A stretch of 36,836 nt of DNA from Saprospiraceae bacterium (lineage in GTDB: Bacteria > Bacteroidota > Bacteroidia > Chitinophagales > Saprospiraceae). This document shows positions 1-8,448 of the stretch, one piece after another. Under the pieces are notes generated by a model. The model was not told the origin of the DNA, ran no database searches, and worked only from the letters and a program-made list of their open reading frames with translations. Location: positions 1 through 36,836 of the forward strand of contig JALHQW010000073.1 of NCBI GenBank assembly GCA_022841745.1, written 5' to 3'. Position 1 is the stretch's first letter. Every line of letters begins with the position of its first letter. The position numbers were made by a program, and so were the translations under genes.

Positions 1-130
1 CATCAAAACGAAAAAGGAAAAAATAGACTTTTCACGAATACAAAAGCATCCTGAAATCCCGGAGCTTTCGTACCGCATCGCTGCCTGATGTGTTACTTTA
101 TTTTAAAACCGTTCCTAAATCATTTTTACC

Positions 131-3100
131 ATGAAAAAAGTCTTTCTAATCCTGCTTTGCCTCTACGGTTTTGGGTTAAGCAGCGCTTTCGCACAATGCA
201 ACGATTACCCCTTCCTTCTCAACTTTTCCGGCTTTACTTGTGGCGACGGCGAGGGCAATATTTGCATAGAAACTGACCCAGGTGTTTGGGGGTTTTGTTA
301 CGATGAGTATTCGGATTACGCCATTCAGATTAGCTATCTTGAGCCCAATTTCATCTATACAAACCTGAACCCAGGCAATGATGTTTTCCATTTCTCGGAC
401 GTATCCGACCCCATCAACAACCCTGGGGTGACTACGCTGCAGTATTTCCAGCCGAACCCACCCCAGGACGCCATTCTAGCGGACTGTTTGGTGGGAGTCC
501 TGCAAATACCCGGCACGGTCTTCACCTTGGAAGTGGTCAATACGGAAGCCCCATTCGATGTTATTGGCACGGCCACTTTTACCTTGGATGGTGGTGTCAG
601 TATTGGCATCACTGGCCAAACCAGCCTACTGACAGATTGGATTGCCCCCAACGGGCCGCTGCTCTCTGCTGCACAGGCGCTTACGCAAGGCCAAACCGTG
701 GAGTTCAACGGCACCATTATCGTCAACGTGGACTATACGTTCGATACTGACCCTGGTGGGCAGTACAATGAACTTATCATGAACCCAGCAGCAAGGTTGG
801 AGATACCCGCCAATACCCTTACCCTTCGCAGCGCCAACATGCACGGCTGTGGCGCCAATTGGGACAGGATCAATGTTCAGGATGGGGGCACACTGACCAC
901 TGCCTTTACCACGATTTCGGATGCAGATGTAGCCGTAGAGCTACAGCACAATGGCACCTACAATTTGCAGAATCGAACCACGTTGCACCACAACACCATT
1001 GGCATAGGCTCTTTTGGTGCATCCACCAAAACGGTGAACCTCAATGTAACGACCAATGTATTCAGCCAATCCATGATCAGGGATGGCGTTCAAGGTATTC
1101 ATTTTGAGAATGTCTCCTTGTTTAGCATCACCTCACCGTTCTGGTTCCAGAACATGAGCGATGTCGGCATGTTCCTCGACAGGTCGGACTTCAACGGGCA
1201 GTTCGTCAATTTCTTGGGCTGTCGGGAAGGCATAAGGGTGCCTACCCAGAACAACCTCCTCACCTTGGACAATTGCGATATGTCGGAAGGTCGCCTCGGC
1301 TTGATCACCAATGGCACTGCGGAACTTGAGGTCATCAACAGCACCTACTTCGACCTGCTCAATGGCATAACGGTTACCGATTTTGTGGGCAACAGCCACT
1401 CTGTCATTGAGGACAATATAATGGCCGACTGTGGCACCAATGTGTTTGGCTTGGTGCTGCCATCAAGGGCAGAGGTGCAGTACAACCAGATGCGGGCGAG
1501 GAACTACAACGTCTTCCTTTGGGGCGCCGCTGGCGGCGACCACCGCTGGGCCATCCAGCGGAACCCACAAATGTTGGTGCAGAACAGCGGTTACAATGTT
1601 TACCTCTACGGTACACAAAATGCCCGGGTGTTCAGGAACGACCAGTCCGTGCAGTCGAACGTGCTGGGCAATTTCTACATTAACGGCGGCTCCAACAACA
1701 AGGTGGGCTATAACCTGCTCACTGGCCAACAGGACAACATCACCCTGATAGGCAGCCCCTCCACCCAAATCTATTGCAACAACACCAGCTCCCCCGCTCG
1801 GGGCCTCACCGTGCTCAACGACAATGCAGGAGCCGATATCCGAACCAATGACTTCAATGGCAGCGGAGGCCTCAACCTTTCCTATGGCACCAGTGGAAGC
1901 AGTTTTGCGCACACGGGCAATCAGGTACACAAGGGCAACCTCTTCCAGGCCAGCACCCAGACCAACCCGAGGGCGAGGAATTTTAGTGCGGCTAGTATAG
2001 CAGACGATAATATATTTGAAGTCGGTTTTTTCGAAGTTCAAGGCAATGAAAAATTTCCATTTTTTATTGCCAATATCCCATTCTGGTTCGATAAGACTGG
2101 CGGCTTGGACGCTACCTGCCCCTCCCCGCCAGGCATTATCGCCGAAGAACCCGATATCAAGGAGGTCTATAAAAAAGCGGCACGCTCCAGCATTGACCTG
2201 CTCAATGCTGGAGTGGGCACCAGCTACGGCAGCGACGTGGAATTCGACGCCAAGCTGAAGCTCTACCGCCAACTGGCCATGCTGAACGAACTGGAACCAC
2301 TCAACGAAGCACCGATGGTGAGCTGGTACAATAGCCTCAACGGCTCGAACGCTCAAAAATTCGTGCAGTTCGAGACTGGCCTTCGGAATGCCCTTGCCCT
2401 GACCGCAACGGAGGACCAGCAGGTAGATGCCCTCAGCACCGATATGGCCAGCCTGCGTCAGGAAATCAACGAGATAGCATGGTTCGAGATAGGAAATGAC
2501 CATGCTGTAACCATTGACCCTGCCAAAAAAGCCCTTCGTGACAGCAAATTGGTCAGCCTGAAAGCGAAGGCCTCAGACCGGGCTGCCATCGCCAATGCCA
2601 AGAAGCAGGCACTCAACAGCCAATTGGCCAGCCTGACTGCCCTGAACAACGGCGTGACCCTGACCGCCACCACTGCCGAGGCCAACCTGAAATCGGCCAA
2701 TGCCTACCTGTTGACCCGTTTGTCTCCCAATTTTTCTGGCTTCTCGGAAGCACAGTTGACGGGCTTGGAAGCCGTCGCCAACCAATGTGTGGGCTACGGC
2801 GGCGAGGGCGTCATCATCGCAAGGGGGCTGGTGGCAGAGGCCAAAGGCACCATCACCGAGTACAATGACGAATGTGTGCAGGAAGTAGCACCAAGGAGTA
2901 GCGAGCAAGTCGTTGACAATGCGTTGGTAATTAGCGAACTTGTAGTGATGCCTAACCCAGCTTCTGAAATGGCCATTGTAATGTTCCCTGCCAATTCGGG
3001 CATAAAAGAACTAACCATTTCCAATTTGCTTGGTCAACAGATTGTACTGATGAAAATCGAACCTGACCAAAACCAGGTAAGCTTGAACCTTAATGGTTGG

Positions 3101-3172
3101 CTGCCGGGTGCCTACTTTATTGGAACTAACACTAAAGGGATAAGCCCAATAAAATTCTTCGTGAATAAATAA
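131..3172 (+). CDS. Large secreted protein with beta-helix-like region and T9SS C-terminal sorting domain
   Basis: The 1013-residue product starts with a clear signal peptide (MKKVFLILLCLYGFGLSS, cleavage near AFAQ at about residue 22). Residues about 200-650 are rich in short Asn/Gly-containing strands of the right-handed parallel beta-helix type (repeated N-x-x-x-x-N and VQYNQM-like units). Residues about 680-910 are helical and rich in Ala, Leu, Lys and Glu. The C-terminus (about 930-1013) is a T9SS type A sorting domain, with the VMPNPAS entry motif, the LLGQQI turn and a final KFFVNK. The protein is therefore probably exported through the Sec and type IX systems and held at or released from the cell surface. 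Its ligand or enzyme activity cannot be read from the sequence, since no catalytic motif is recognised. Base composition is uneven: a short AT-rich patch at about 1980-2090 and an AT-rich CTD sit in otherwise GC-rich coding sequence. The start is chosen for the signal peptide. Confidence 0.85.
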   Translation: MKKVFLILLCLYGFGLSSAFAQCNDYPFLLNFSGFTCGDGEGNICIETDPGVWGFCYDEYSDYAIQISYLEPNFIYTNLNPGNDVFHFSDVSDPINNPGVTTLQYFQPNPPQDAILADCLVGVLQIPGTVFTLEVVNTEAPFDVIGTATFTLDGGVSIGITGQTSLLTDWIAPNGPLLSAAQALTQGQTVEFNGTIIVNVDYTFDTDPGGQYNELIMNPAARLEIPANTLTLRSANMHGCGANWDRINVQDGGTLTTAFTTISDADVAVELQHNGTYNLQNRTTLHHNTIGIGSFGASTKTVNLNVTTNVFSQSMIRDGVQGIHFENVSLFSITSPFWFQNMSDVGMFLDRSDFNGQFVNFLGCREGIRVPTQNNLLTLDNCDMSEGRLGLITNGTAELEVINSTYFDLLNGITVTDFVGNSHSVIEDNIMADCGTNVFGLVLPSRAEVQYNQMRARNYNVFLWGAAGGDHRWAIQRNPQMLVQNSGYNVYLYGTQNARVFRNDQSVQSNVLGNFYINGGSNNKVGYNLLTGQQDNITLIGSPSTQIYCNNTSSPARGLTVLNDNAGADIRTNDFNGSGGLNLSYGTSGSSFAHTGNQVHKGNLFQASTQTNPRARNFSAASIADDNIFEVGFFEVQGNEKFPFFIANIPFWFDKTGGLDATCPSPPGIIAEEPDIKEVYKKAARSSIDLLNAGVGTSYGSDVEFDAKLKLYRQLAMLNELEPLNEAPMVSWYNSLNGSNAQKFVQFETGLRNALALTATEDQQVDALSTDMASLRQEINEIAWFEIGNDHAVTIDPAKKALRDSKLVSLKAKASDRAAIANAKKQALNSQLASLTALNNGVTLTATTAEANLKSANAYLLTRLSPNFSGFSEAQLTGLEAVANQCVGYGGEGVIIARGLVAEAKGTITEYNDECVQEVAPRSSEQVVDNALVISELVVMPNPASEMAIVMFPANSGIKELTISNLLGQQIVLMKIEPDQNQVSLNLNGWLPGAYFIGTNTKGISPIKFFVNK

Positions 3173-3186
3173 CTATTAAAACATGG

Positions 3187-3228
3187 ATCCGCCTGGGCTA
3201 TTTTGCCCAGGCGGATTTTCATTTTTTC
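3187..3228 (+). terminator. Rho-independent terminator after the first T9SS gene
   Basis: A perfect 12-bp inverted repeat (ATCCGCCTGGGC, loop TATTTT, then GCCCAGGCGGAT) at 3187-3216 is followed by a T-rich run. It lies 14 bases after the stop codon of the upstream gene and just before the signal-peptide start of the next one, so the two T9SS genes are probably separate transcription units. Confidence 0.9.
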
Positions 3229-3238
3229 ATTTCTGGCC

Positions 3239-4750
3239 ATGAAAAAATTACTTTTTATCATTTCGCTTGTAAGTGTTTGCGCTTTTTCATTGAAAGCCCA
3301 AAAATGGGATTATCAATGGCCATTAGGATATGATGCCGAGATTCCCGGTGTGCCAGATATTGGCATGCTTGATTTTAATTCACAGTTAGTCAAGGTGGAT
3401 ACTTTTTTACAAGACGTGATTAATTTTGGAATTGGAGCAAGTGGGAGTTTTGTCTGTGATAAGGAAACAGGGCAGGTTATCCTGATGACCAATGGCTGTA
3501 GGGTGTATGATGATGAGTTTAATATCGTTACTGGAAGTGATACCTTGTCGCCAGGCTCAAGTTATTTTAATTATTGTATAAATGGTAACAATTATCCAGT
3601 TAAGCAATCAACAATCATTCTGCCCGAACTTTTAAATGATTCGATATTTTATGTTCTACATAAAGATGAAATGATAAGCAGTGTATTTCAAGATGCTGTA
3701 AGCAACAATTTTTATTTGACCACCATTGTCCAAAAATCAGATGCTAGTTTTCAAATGGTAAGTAAGAGACATTTGTTAAGTATTCCTATTGGCGTAGGCA
3801 AGGTAACTGCTTGTGTCAACCATGATGGTACAAAGTGGTGGACATGGGTGGTTGGTTATGATACCAATGTTTTCTATAAATTTCTTGTTGGTGGAATTGA
3901 TACTATACAAGGGCCATTTGTCCAAGAAGTAGGTGGCGTTCTATACAACAAACTACTAGACATTGGTCAAGCCGCTTTCTCCCCCGATACCAAGACCCTG
4001 GCCATGAACGCCGACGACAAGAAGGTGAAGGTCTATGATTTCGACAACGAGACCGGGGAGCTTTCCAATTTCAGGGAAATCGCCTATCCAGACGACGGTG
4101 ACTACGCAAGGGGGCTGGTATTCTCGCCCAATTCGAGGTTCATCTACGTTACCTCAGTATCCAATCTTTATCAGATTGACTTACAGGACAATTCCGTAGA
4201 TCATATCGCATACCACCTCAGCGTGGACGAGGACAACTGGCCCGTCACCATCGGCTATATGCTCAACGGCCCCGATTGCAGGGTTTACCTCGATGCTGGC
4301 AGCACGACCTATTATATCCATGCTATTCACCAACCCAATGAGAAAGGATTAAATTGTTTATTTCAAGCAAGGGCACTAAGGTTACCCGCTAATCAAAATC
4401 ACGAGTTCCCCAACCTTCCCATGTACCGCTTCGACGGGGCCTGCGACAGTAGCATCGTGTTTCCGGTGTCGGCAGTGGGGGAAGCTATGGCAATGGGGGG
4501 GGATGTGATAATGGTTTATCCCAACCCGGTTGCATCAGAATTGAACATCCAATTGTCCTCATTCTCAAAATCGGAATGGGCAAGCATTAAGATTTTCAAT
4601 GCTTACGGAAAGCTGGTAAAATATGTAAAGGAAATAGATTCGGATAGTTTCTCAATATCCGTTGAGGACTTTGTACCCGGCATTTATTTTTTGCAATACT
4701 TGGAAGCTGGTGAAGTAAGAGCGGTGGAGAAGTTAATAGTGCAACGATGA
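3239..4750 (+). CDS. Secreted beta-propeller-like protein with T9SS C-terminal sorting domain
   Basis: The product is 503 residues from the ATG at 3239. That start is preferred over an upstream in-frame ATG at 3203 because it gives a clean signal peptide (MKKLLFIISLVSVCAFSLKAQ) and because 3203 lies inside the terminator hairpin. The body matches a family common in Saprospiria: an N-terminal KWDYQWPLGYD motif, then LMTNGC, then an alternation of short strands with SPDTKTLA and FSPNSRFIYVTS motifs that suggest WD40-like/YVTN propeller blades (about 245-330). The last 80 residues are a T9SS type A domain (VYPNPVASELNIQL to the terminal KLIVQR). Function beyond surface display is unknown. The gene is a composition mosaic: positions 3240-3955 are AT-rich, about 3960-4310 are sharply GC-rich, and the CTD is AT-rich again. 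This suggests recombination between paralogues. Confidence 0.85.
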   Translation: MKKLLFIISLVSVCAFSLKAQKWDYQWPLGYDAEIPGVPDIGMLDFNSQLVKVDTFLQDVINFGIGASGSFVCDKETGQVILMTNGCRVYDDEFNIVTGSDTLSPGSSYFNYCINGNNYPVKQSTIILPELLNDSIFYVLHKDEMISSVFQDAVSNNFYLTTIVQKSDASFQMVSKRHLLSIPIGVGKVTACVNHDGTKWWTWVVGYDTNVFYKFLVGGIDTIQGPFVQEVGGVLYNKLLDIGQAAFSPDTKTLAMNADDKKVKVYDFDNETGELSNFREIAYPDDGDYARGLVFSPNSRFIYVTSVSNLYQIDLQDNSVDHIAYHLSVDEDNWPVTIGYMLNGPDCRVYLDAGSTTYYIHAIHQPNEKGLNCLFQARALRLPANQNHEFPNLPMYRFDGACDSSIVFPVSAVGEAMAMGGDVIMVYPNPVASELNIQLSSFSKSEWASIKIFNAYGKLVKYVKEIDSDSFSISVEDFVPGIYFLQYLEAGEVRAVEKLIVQR

Positions 4751-4763
4751 TGAAGCCTTTACA

Positions 4764-6650
4764 TCACCCCACCGTCTTCAAATCCTTCACAAACCCATCT
4801 ACCCCCGCAGCCTTCATCGCCTTCTGCAAAGTGCTGGCATCTACGCTTTTGTCGAACACGCCCACCATTACCCGATAAGCCGTCTTGCCGTTGGCCTGCG
4901 TGATGTTCACCACCACGGGCTGGCTGAACTGTCGCTCCATTTTTTCCGCCTGAATCAGCACGTTGCCGTAGTCGGCGAATACGCCCAATTGCACTGAAAA
5001 GCCCAGTGGCTGCTGCCTTTCCACGCTAAAGCGGAACAGCCCCTGACCGGAAACCACGGGCGTGGTCACGGTAGAACTTGGCGGCTTGGGCGTCGTCCCG
5101 GCCGTGCCGTCCTTGCGACGCAGTGCCTCGGCCACGGCCTTGTCGGCGTTCACCCGCCCGAAGCCAAATTTGCGGCTATGGCCGTTCAAGTAGTCGCTGG
5201 CGCTACCGATTTTGTCGGCGGTGCTTTGCAATATTTCCTTCACCTCCTTGGCCGTCAGGTTCGGGTTGGCGGAGAGCATAAGTGCGCAGATTCCTGCCAC
5301 GATGGGCGTGGCACCGCTTGTGCCGCCGAAGTGCTTATAGGGCCCAGTGCGATCCACGCCGTCCGCCCAGTATTTGAAGGCACCTTCGCCCCGGACGGTG
5401 GTGCCGGGATCCCAGGAGGCACGGGCGGCGATAAGCGGCCAGTCACCATTGGAGGGTGCGCAGATGCTGACCTCACCGCCTTGGTTGGAGTAGCTGGCAT
5501 AGCGGTCCTTGCTGTCGCAGGCAGCCACGCAAATAACGTCGGGGTGGGCGGCATAGAAGTTCACAAAGTCCAGCCCCTCGTTGCCTGCGGCAAAAAGGAT
5601 GACGCATCCCTTGCCGCCCCTGCCTAGGCGGGCCGCCTTGGCAATGGCCTCCTCTTTTAGCGAGTTGAGGGAAAACTTGGGGTCGGTGGTGCCCCAACTG
5701 CAACTGACGACGTCGGCCCCGTTTTGGATGCAATAATCGAACATCTGCTCCGTGGAGCGCACGCTGAACGAGGTGCCGCTCACGGGCATGAACTTGGCAT
5801 TGGGGGCTACGCCCACCATGCCTTGCCCGTTTGCTACCGCAACTGCGAGGCTGGCGCAGGGGGTGCCGTGCGTGAAGCCGGGGTCGCCGTCCGAGAGGCG
5901 GTCGCTCTGCGTCCATAGGTCGAATGGGCGAAAGACCTTGGGCTTGAGGTCGGGATGCGAGATGTCGAAGCCATTGTCAATCACGGCCAGTACGATGTTT
6001 GACGAGCCGAGGCTGTCGAGGCGGGTCCAGGCGTCCACGATTTTGGCGTCGGCCCCTGCCTTGGTGGTGTACTGGCCGCTGGTGATGAAACCCGTGTTCT
6101 TCAGGTGCCATTCGTCGGCCATGAAGGTGTCGTTGGGCAAGGCGAGGTCGTATTCTTCGAGCAGCATGTCGAGGTCGGGTTCGGCGAATTTCACCAAAGA
6201 AACCTTTTGCAACGCCTGAGCGACCTTGATGGGGTTGGGCGAGTTCTTCGTTACCCTTGCAACGAGTTGGTCGCTGGCCCGCCGTTCCACCAATTGCAGT
6301 TTGTATTCGTCAAGAACGAGCGCCTGCTCGCCCTCGTCCACATCGGGCTGGAAGATGATGAACACCTCGCCCGTGGGCACGAGTGGTTTTTTGCTGCCTT
6401 CGGCAAAATAGACATGGGTGCCCAGTTCCACTTCCTTGCGCTGGCGCACCTCGTCGAGCTTGTCGTCAACGCTGGCACCGTCCTTTTGCAGGGAGACGAC
6501 CTTGAAGCCGCCTAGGCTGGGCAGCACTTCCTGCCGCACATAATCGGCCTTGGTGAAATCCGCTTTTTTCGTGCCTTTCAGCCCGACGAGGCTGGCACTT
6601 TTTTGCAAAACGAGGGTGCCTTTTCCGCTTTTGATTTTGTAATTGCCCAT
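4764..6650 (-). CDS. S8 (subtilisin-like) serine peptidase with C-terminal SPOR domain
   Basis: The 628-residue product carries the full subtilase triad: Asp225 (AVIDNGFDISHPDL), His261 (THGTPCAS) and Ser445 (GGTSGATP), with the oxyanion Asn357 (AAGNEG). Residues about 30-165 look like the pro-domain of fervidolysin-like subtilases, followed by the NDTFMADEWHLKNTG lead-in. After a Pro/Thr-rich linker (about 512-535), residues 550-626 form a SPOR-like domain (FSVQLGVFAD and YRVMVGVFDKSVDA), a fold that binds septal or denuded peptidoglycan. No signal peptide is visible at the N-terminus (MGNYKIKSGKG), which is odd for this combination. The enzyme may act in the cytoplasm, or it may leave by a route not seen here. 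It is convergent with the upstream T9SS gene with only 13 bases between stop codons. The peptidase call is firm; substrate and site of action are inferred. Confidence 0.93.
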   Translation of the reverse strand: MGNYKIKSGKGTLVLQKSASLVGLKGTKKADFTKADYVRQEVLPSLGGFKVVSLQKDGASVDDKLDEVRQRKEVELGTHVYFAEGSKKPLVPTGEVFIIFQPDVDEGEQALVLDEYKLQLVERRASDQLVARVTKNSPNPIKVAQALQKVSLVKFAEPDLDMLLEEYDLALPNDTFMADEWHLKNTGFITSGQYTTKAGADAKIVDAWTRLDSLGSSNIVLAVIDNGFDISHPDLKPKVFRPFDLWTQSDRLSDGDPGFTHGTPCASLAVAVANGQGMVGVAPNAKFMPVSGTSFSVRSTEQMFDYCIQNGADVVSCSWGTTDPKFSLNSLKEEAIAKAARLGRGGKGCVILFAAGNEGLDFVNFYAAHPDVICVAACDSKDRYASYSNQGGEVSICAPSNGDWPLIAARASWDPGTTVRGEGAFKYWADGVDRTGPYKHFGGTSGATPIVAGICALMLSANPNLTAKEVKEILQSTADKIGSASDYLNGHSRKFGFGRVNADKAVAEALRRKDGTAGTTPKPPSSTVTTPVVSGQGLFRFSVERQQPLGFSVQLGVFADYGNVLIQAEKMERQFSQPVVVNITQANGKTAYRVMVGVFDKSVDASTLQKAMKAAGVDGFVKDLKTVG

Positions 6651-6681
6651 GTGTCGTGGCTTTTGGATTGAAAATTGGTTA

Positions 6682-6764
6682 AGACGAGGGACGATAGACG
6701 GTGGACGATGGACGACTTACGGGGTTGCCTCCGTCCACCGTCAGTCGTCCATCGTCCATCGTCT
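6682..6764. repeat. Heptamer repeat GACGATG/GACGGTG with inverted partner arm
   Basis: The left arm (6682-6715) is a run of seven-base units of the form GACGATR or GACGGTG. After a short spacer, the right arm (6733-6764) repeats the same word in inverted orientation (CCATCGT type). The same word appears in frame inside trpE and inside the HYR protein gene of this window. It lies between two divergent genes and can fold into a long imperfect hairpin. Confidence 0.85.
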
Positions 6765-6874
6765 TCTTTGGCGGAAAATTACGAAACAGGCCGAAGTTGG
6801 GGCATGTATTCCAACAAAACCTCAACCAAAAGTGCCTATGCCAGTGTTTTTGCTATTTTTACGCCCGTTTTGAA

Positions 6875-6968
6875 TTGGCTGTTAGCTGTTGGCCCTTGGC
6901 CTTTGGCAATAGGCAGCCAACAGCCAAGGGCAAAAAACCAACAGCCAATAGCCAAAGGCCAACAGCCA
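6875..6968. repeat. Heptamer repeat TTGGCTG with inverted partner arm
   Basis: Units of the form TTGGCTG, TTAGCTG, TTGGCCC, TTGGCCT run from 6875 to about 6909. The inverted form (CAGCCAA type) fills about 6913-6968. It ends four bases before the ATG of the ECF sigma factor, so it must form most of that gene's 5' untranslated region or promoter-proximal DNA. A related array lies between trpD and trpG. Together with the array at 6682-6764, this explains the 6651-6972 spacer, where no other gene is seen. Confidence 0.85.
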
Positions 6969-6972
6969 GTAT

Positions 6973-7584
6973 ATGTCCATCCGCTTCTTAAATAAGCAAC
7001 CTGATGTCAGGCAGCTCTCCGACGAGGAACTGGTGAGCAGGTTCGCAGCGACGCAACAGCAGACGTACTTTGAGGAATTGTACCGCCGGTACATGCACCT
7101 GGCTTACGGCGTTTGCCTGAAGCTGATGAAAAACGAGGACGAAAGCCGGGACGTGGTGTCCGATGTGTTCAAAATCCTGTTCACTAAGCTACCGACGGCA
7201 GACGTCAAGTCATTCAAGGCGTACCTCTACACTGTCAGCCGGAACGAGTGCATTGCGAAGCTGCGGCAGAAGAAGTCGGACATGGAGAAGCTGGCGAAGT
7301 ACAACCACCTGGAAAATTCGCCGGACGACTTTATGGAAAACGACGGTTTCGCCGCTCTCTTCAACACCAATCCAAGCATGGAGCAGGAAGTCGAGCGGGC
7401 CGTTGCCCAGTTGGGTGATGAGCAACAAACCTGCGTCCGAATGTTTTTTTACGACGACAAGAGTTACAGAGAAATAGCTACCGAAACTGGATACACAGAA
7501 AAACAGGTGAAAAGTTACCTGCAAAATGGTAAGCGGAACTTGCGGATTCTGCTGGAAAAGGAAATGAGAAAACACACTGCATAA
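6973..7584 (+). CDS. ECF-type RNA polymerase sigma factor
   Basis: The 203-residue product has the extracytoplasmic-function layout. Region 2 spans about 17-90 (FEELYRRYMHLAYGVC, DVVSDVFKILF, and FKAYLYTVSRNECIAKLR). Region 4 spans about 137-190 (ERAVAQLGDEQQTCVRMFFYD, then the helix-turn-helix YREIATETGYTEKQVKSYL). It would direct RNA polymerase to a small regulon in answer to a signal relayed by an anti-sigma factor. The next gene, 26 bases downstream on the same strand, is a zinc-finger membrane protein that fits that partner. The start codon directly follows a heptamer repeat and no Shine-Dalgarno sequence is visible, which is common in this phylum. The regulon is unknown. Confidence 0.93.
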   Translation: MSIRFLNKQPDVRQLSDEELVSRFAATQQQTYFEELYRRYMHLAYGVCLKLMKNEDESRDVVSDVFKILFTKLPTADVKSFKAYLYTVSRNECIAKLRQKKSDMEKLAKYNHLENSPDDFMENDGFAALFNTNPSMEQEVERAVAQLGDEQQTCVRMFFYDDKSYREIATETGYTEKQVKSYLQNGKRNLRILLEKEMRKHTA

Positions 7585-7610
7585 ATTTCCAGATAACTAC
7601 AATTGCTCCA

Positions 7611-8393
7611 ATGGACGGAAATTTACGACAACAGATTTTTAAGCCTACCGCATGTCTCAGCCACGAGGAATTAAGGCAATACCTCAGCGGACACATGTCG
7701 AGAGAAGGCCAAAAGCGGGTGGAGAACCACCTGCTGGATTGCCCGCTATGCTCCGATGCCGTCGAAGGCTGCGAGGAGTCGGGCAACCACCTCACGGATG
7801 ACTTGGAAGACTTTGAAGCATTTAGTAAAAAGCTTTCCATGCCATCCCATACTGCCAAGGTTCGCCAACTGCAACCGGGCGGCTACCTGCGTCAAGCCAT
7901 TGCCGTAGCGGCCATGCTCGTGGTGGGTGCCGTGGCCTATTTCAGCTTCTTCAACAAGTCGCTGGATGGTCCTGCCTTGTACGCCAAGCATTATGTGCCG
8001 TATCAGAACGATGTGCCGTTGGCCATGCGGAACGACACGGCCCCCAGCGTGAACCCAAATTTTGCGCAGGCCATAACGGCCTACTCAGAAGGGGACTTCA
8101 CGCAGGCCAGTAGCATCTTCGAACAGGCATTGCAGCAGCAGCCCAGTCACGAGGCGACGCTGTTCTATGCCGGGCTTTCCAACTTGGAAAAGAACGATTT
8201 GGTGAAAGCGGAAAGCTACCTCGGCCAAGTGGCAAATGGTAGGGGCATCTATGCCAAAAAGGCCAGTTGGTACCTCGTCATGTGCGACCTGAAGGCGGGC
8301 AAGAAAGAAGCCGCTGCCGCCAAATTGGACAAAATCATCCAAGCTGGCGAAGTCATGGCAAATGAAGCAAAGCACTTGCGGGACGATATGTAA
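7611..8393 (+). CDS. Putative anti-sigma factor: zinc-finger, one TM helix, periplasmic TPR region
   Basis: The 260-residue product begins with an anti-sigma-type zinc-binding segment: Cys15/His18 and the HLLDCPLC motif, giving His40, Cys44 and Cys47. Residues about 93-114 (YLRQAIAVAAMLVVGAVAYF) form a single membrane helix, so the N-terminus would be cytoplasmic and the rest periplasmic. Residues about 148-250 hold two or three tetratricopeptide-like helical pairs (AITAYSEGDFTQASSIFEQAL and similar). Its position right after an ECF sigma gene suggests that it holds that sigma factor at the membrane and releases it on an envelope signal. The TPR part could sense a protein partner. The pairing is inferred from context and the zinc motif. 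Confidence 0.8.
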   Translation: MDGNLRQQIFKPTACLSHEELRQYLSGHMSREGQKRVENHLLDCPLCSDAVEGCEESGNHLTDDLEDFEAFSKKLSMPSHTAKVRQLQPGGYLRQAIAVAAMLVVGAVAYFSFFNKSLDGPALYAKHYVPYQNDVPLAMRNDTAPSVNPNFAQAITAYSEGDFTQASSIFEQALQQQPSHEATLFYAGLSNLEKNDLVKAESYLGQVANGRGIYAKKASWYLVMCDLKAGKKEAAAAKLDKIIQAGEVMANEAKHLRDDM

Positions 8394-8406
8394 TTGATTA
8401 TCAATG

Positions 8407-8448
8407 AAAAACAAAAGGGCTGGCGATTTCGCCAGCCCTTTTGTTTTT
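8407..8448. terminator. Bidirectional terminator between convergent genes
   Basis: A perfect inverted repeat of 20 bp (core AAAAGGGCTGGCGA with its complement, loop TT) has A-rich and T-rich flanks on both sides, so it can stop transcription in both directions. It lies between the anti-sigma gene and the convergent helix-hairpin-helix gene and touches the stop codon of the latter. Confidence 0.92.

Noticed and set aside
1463-2503. Open frame (346 codons) on the minus strand inside the first T9SS gene
   Set aside because: The sense strand has a signal peptide and a sorting domain. The antisense frame has none and shows low-complexity Val/Ala/Gly content.
6682-6968. Possible CRISPR array
   Set aside because: Units are seven bases long, contiguous, and inverted in the second half. 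There are no spacers of constant length and no cas genes.
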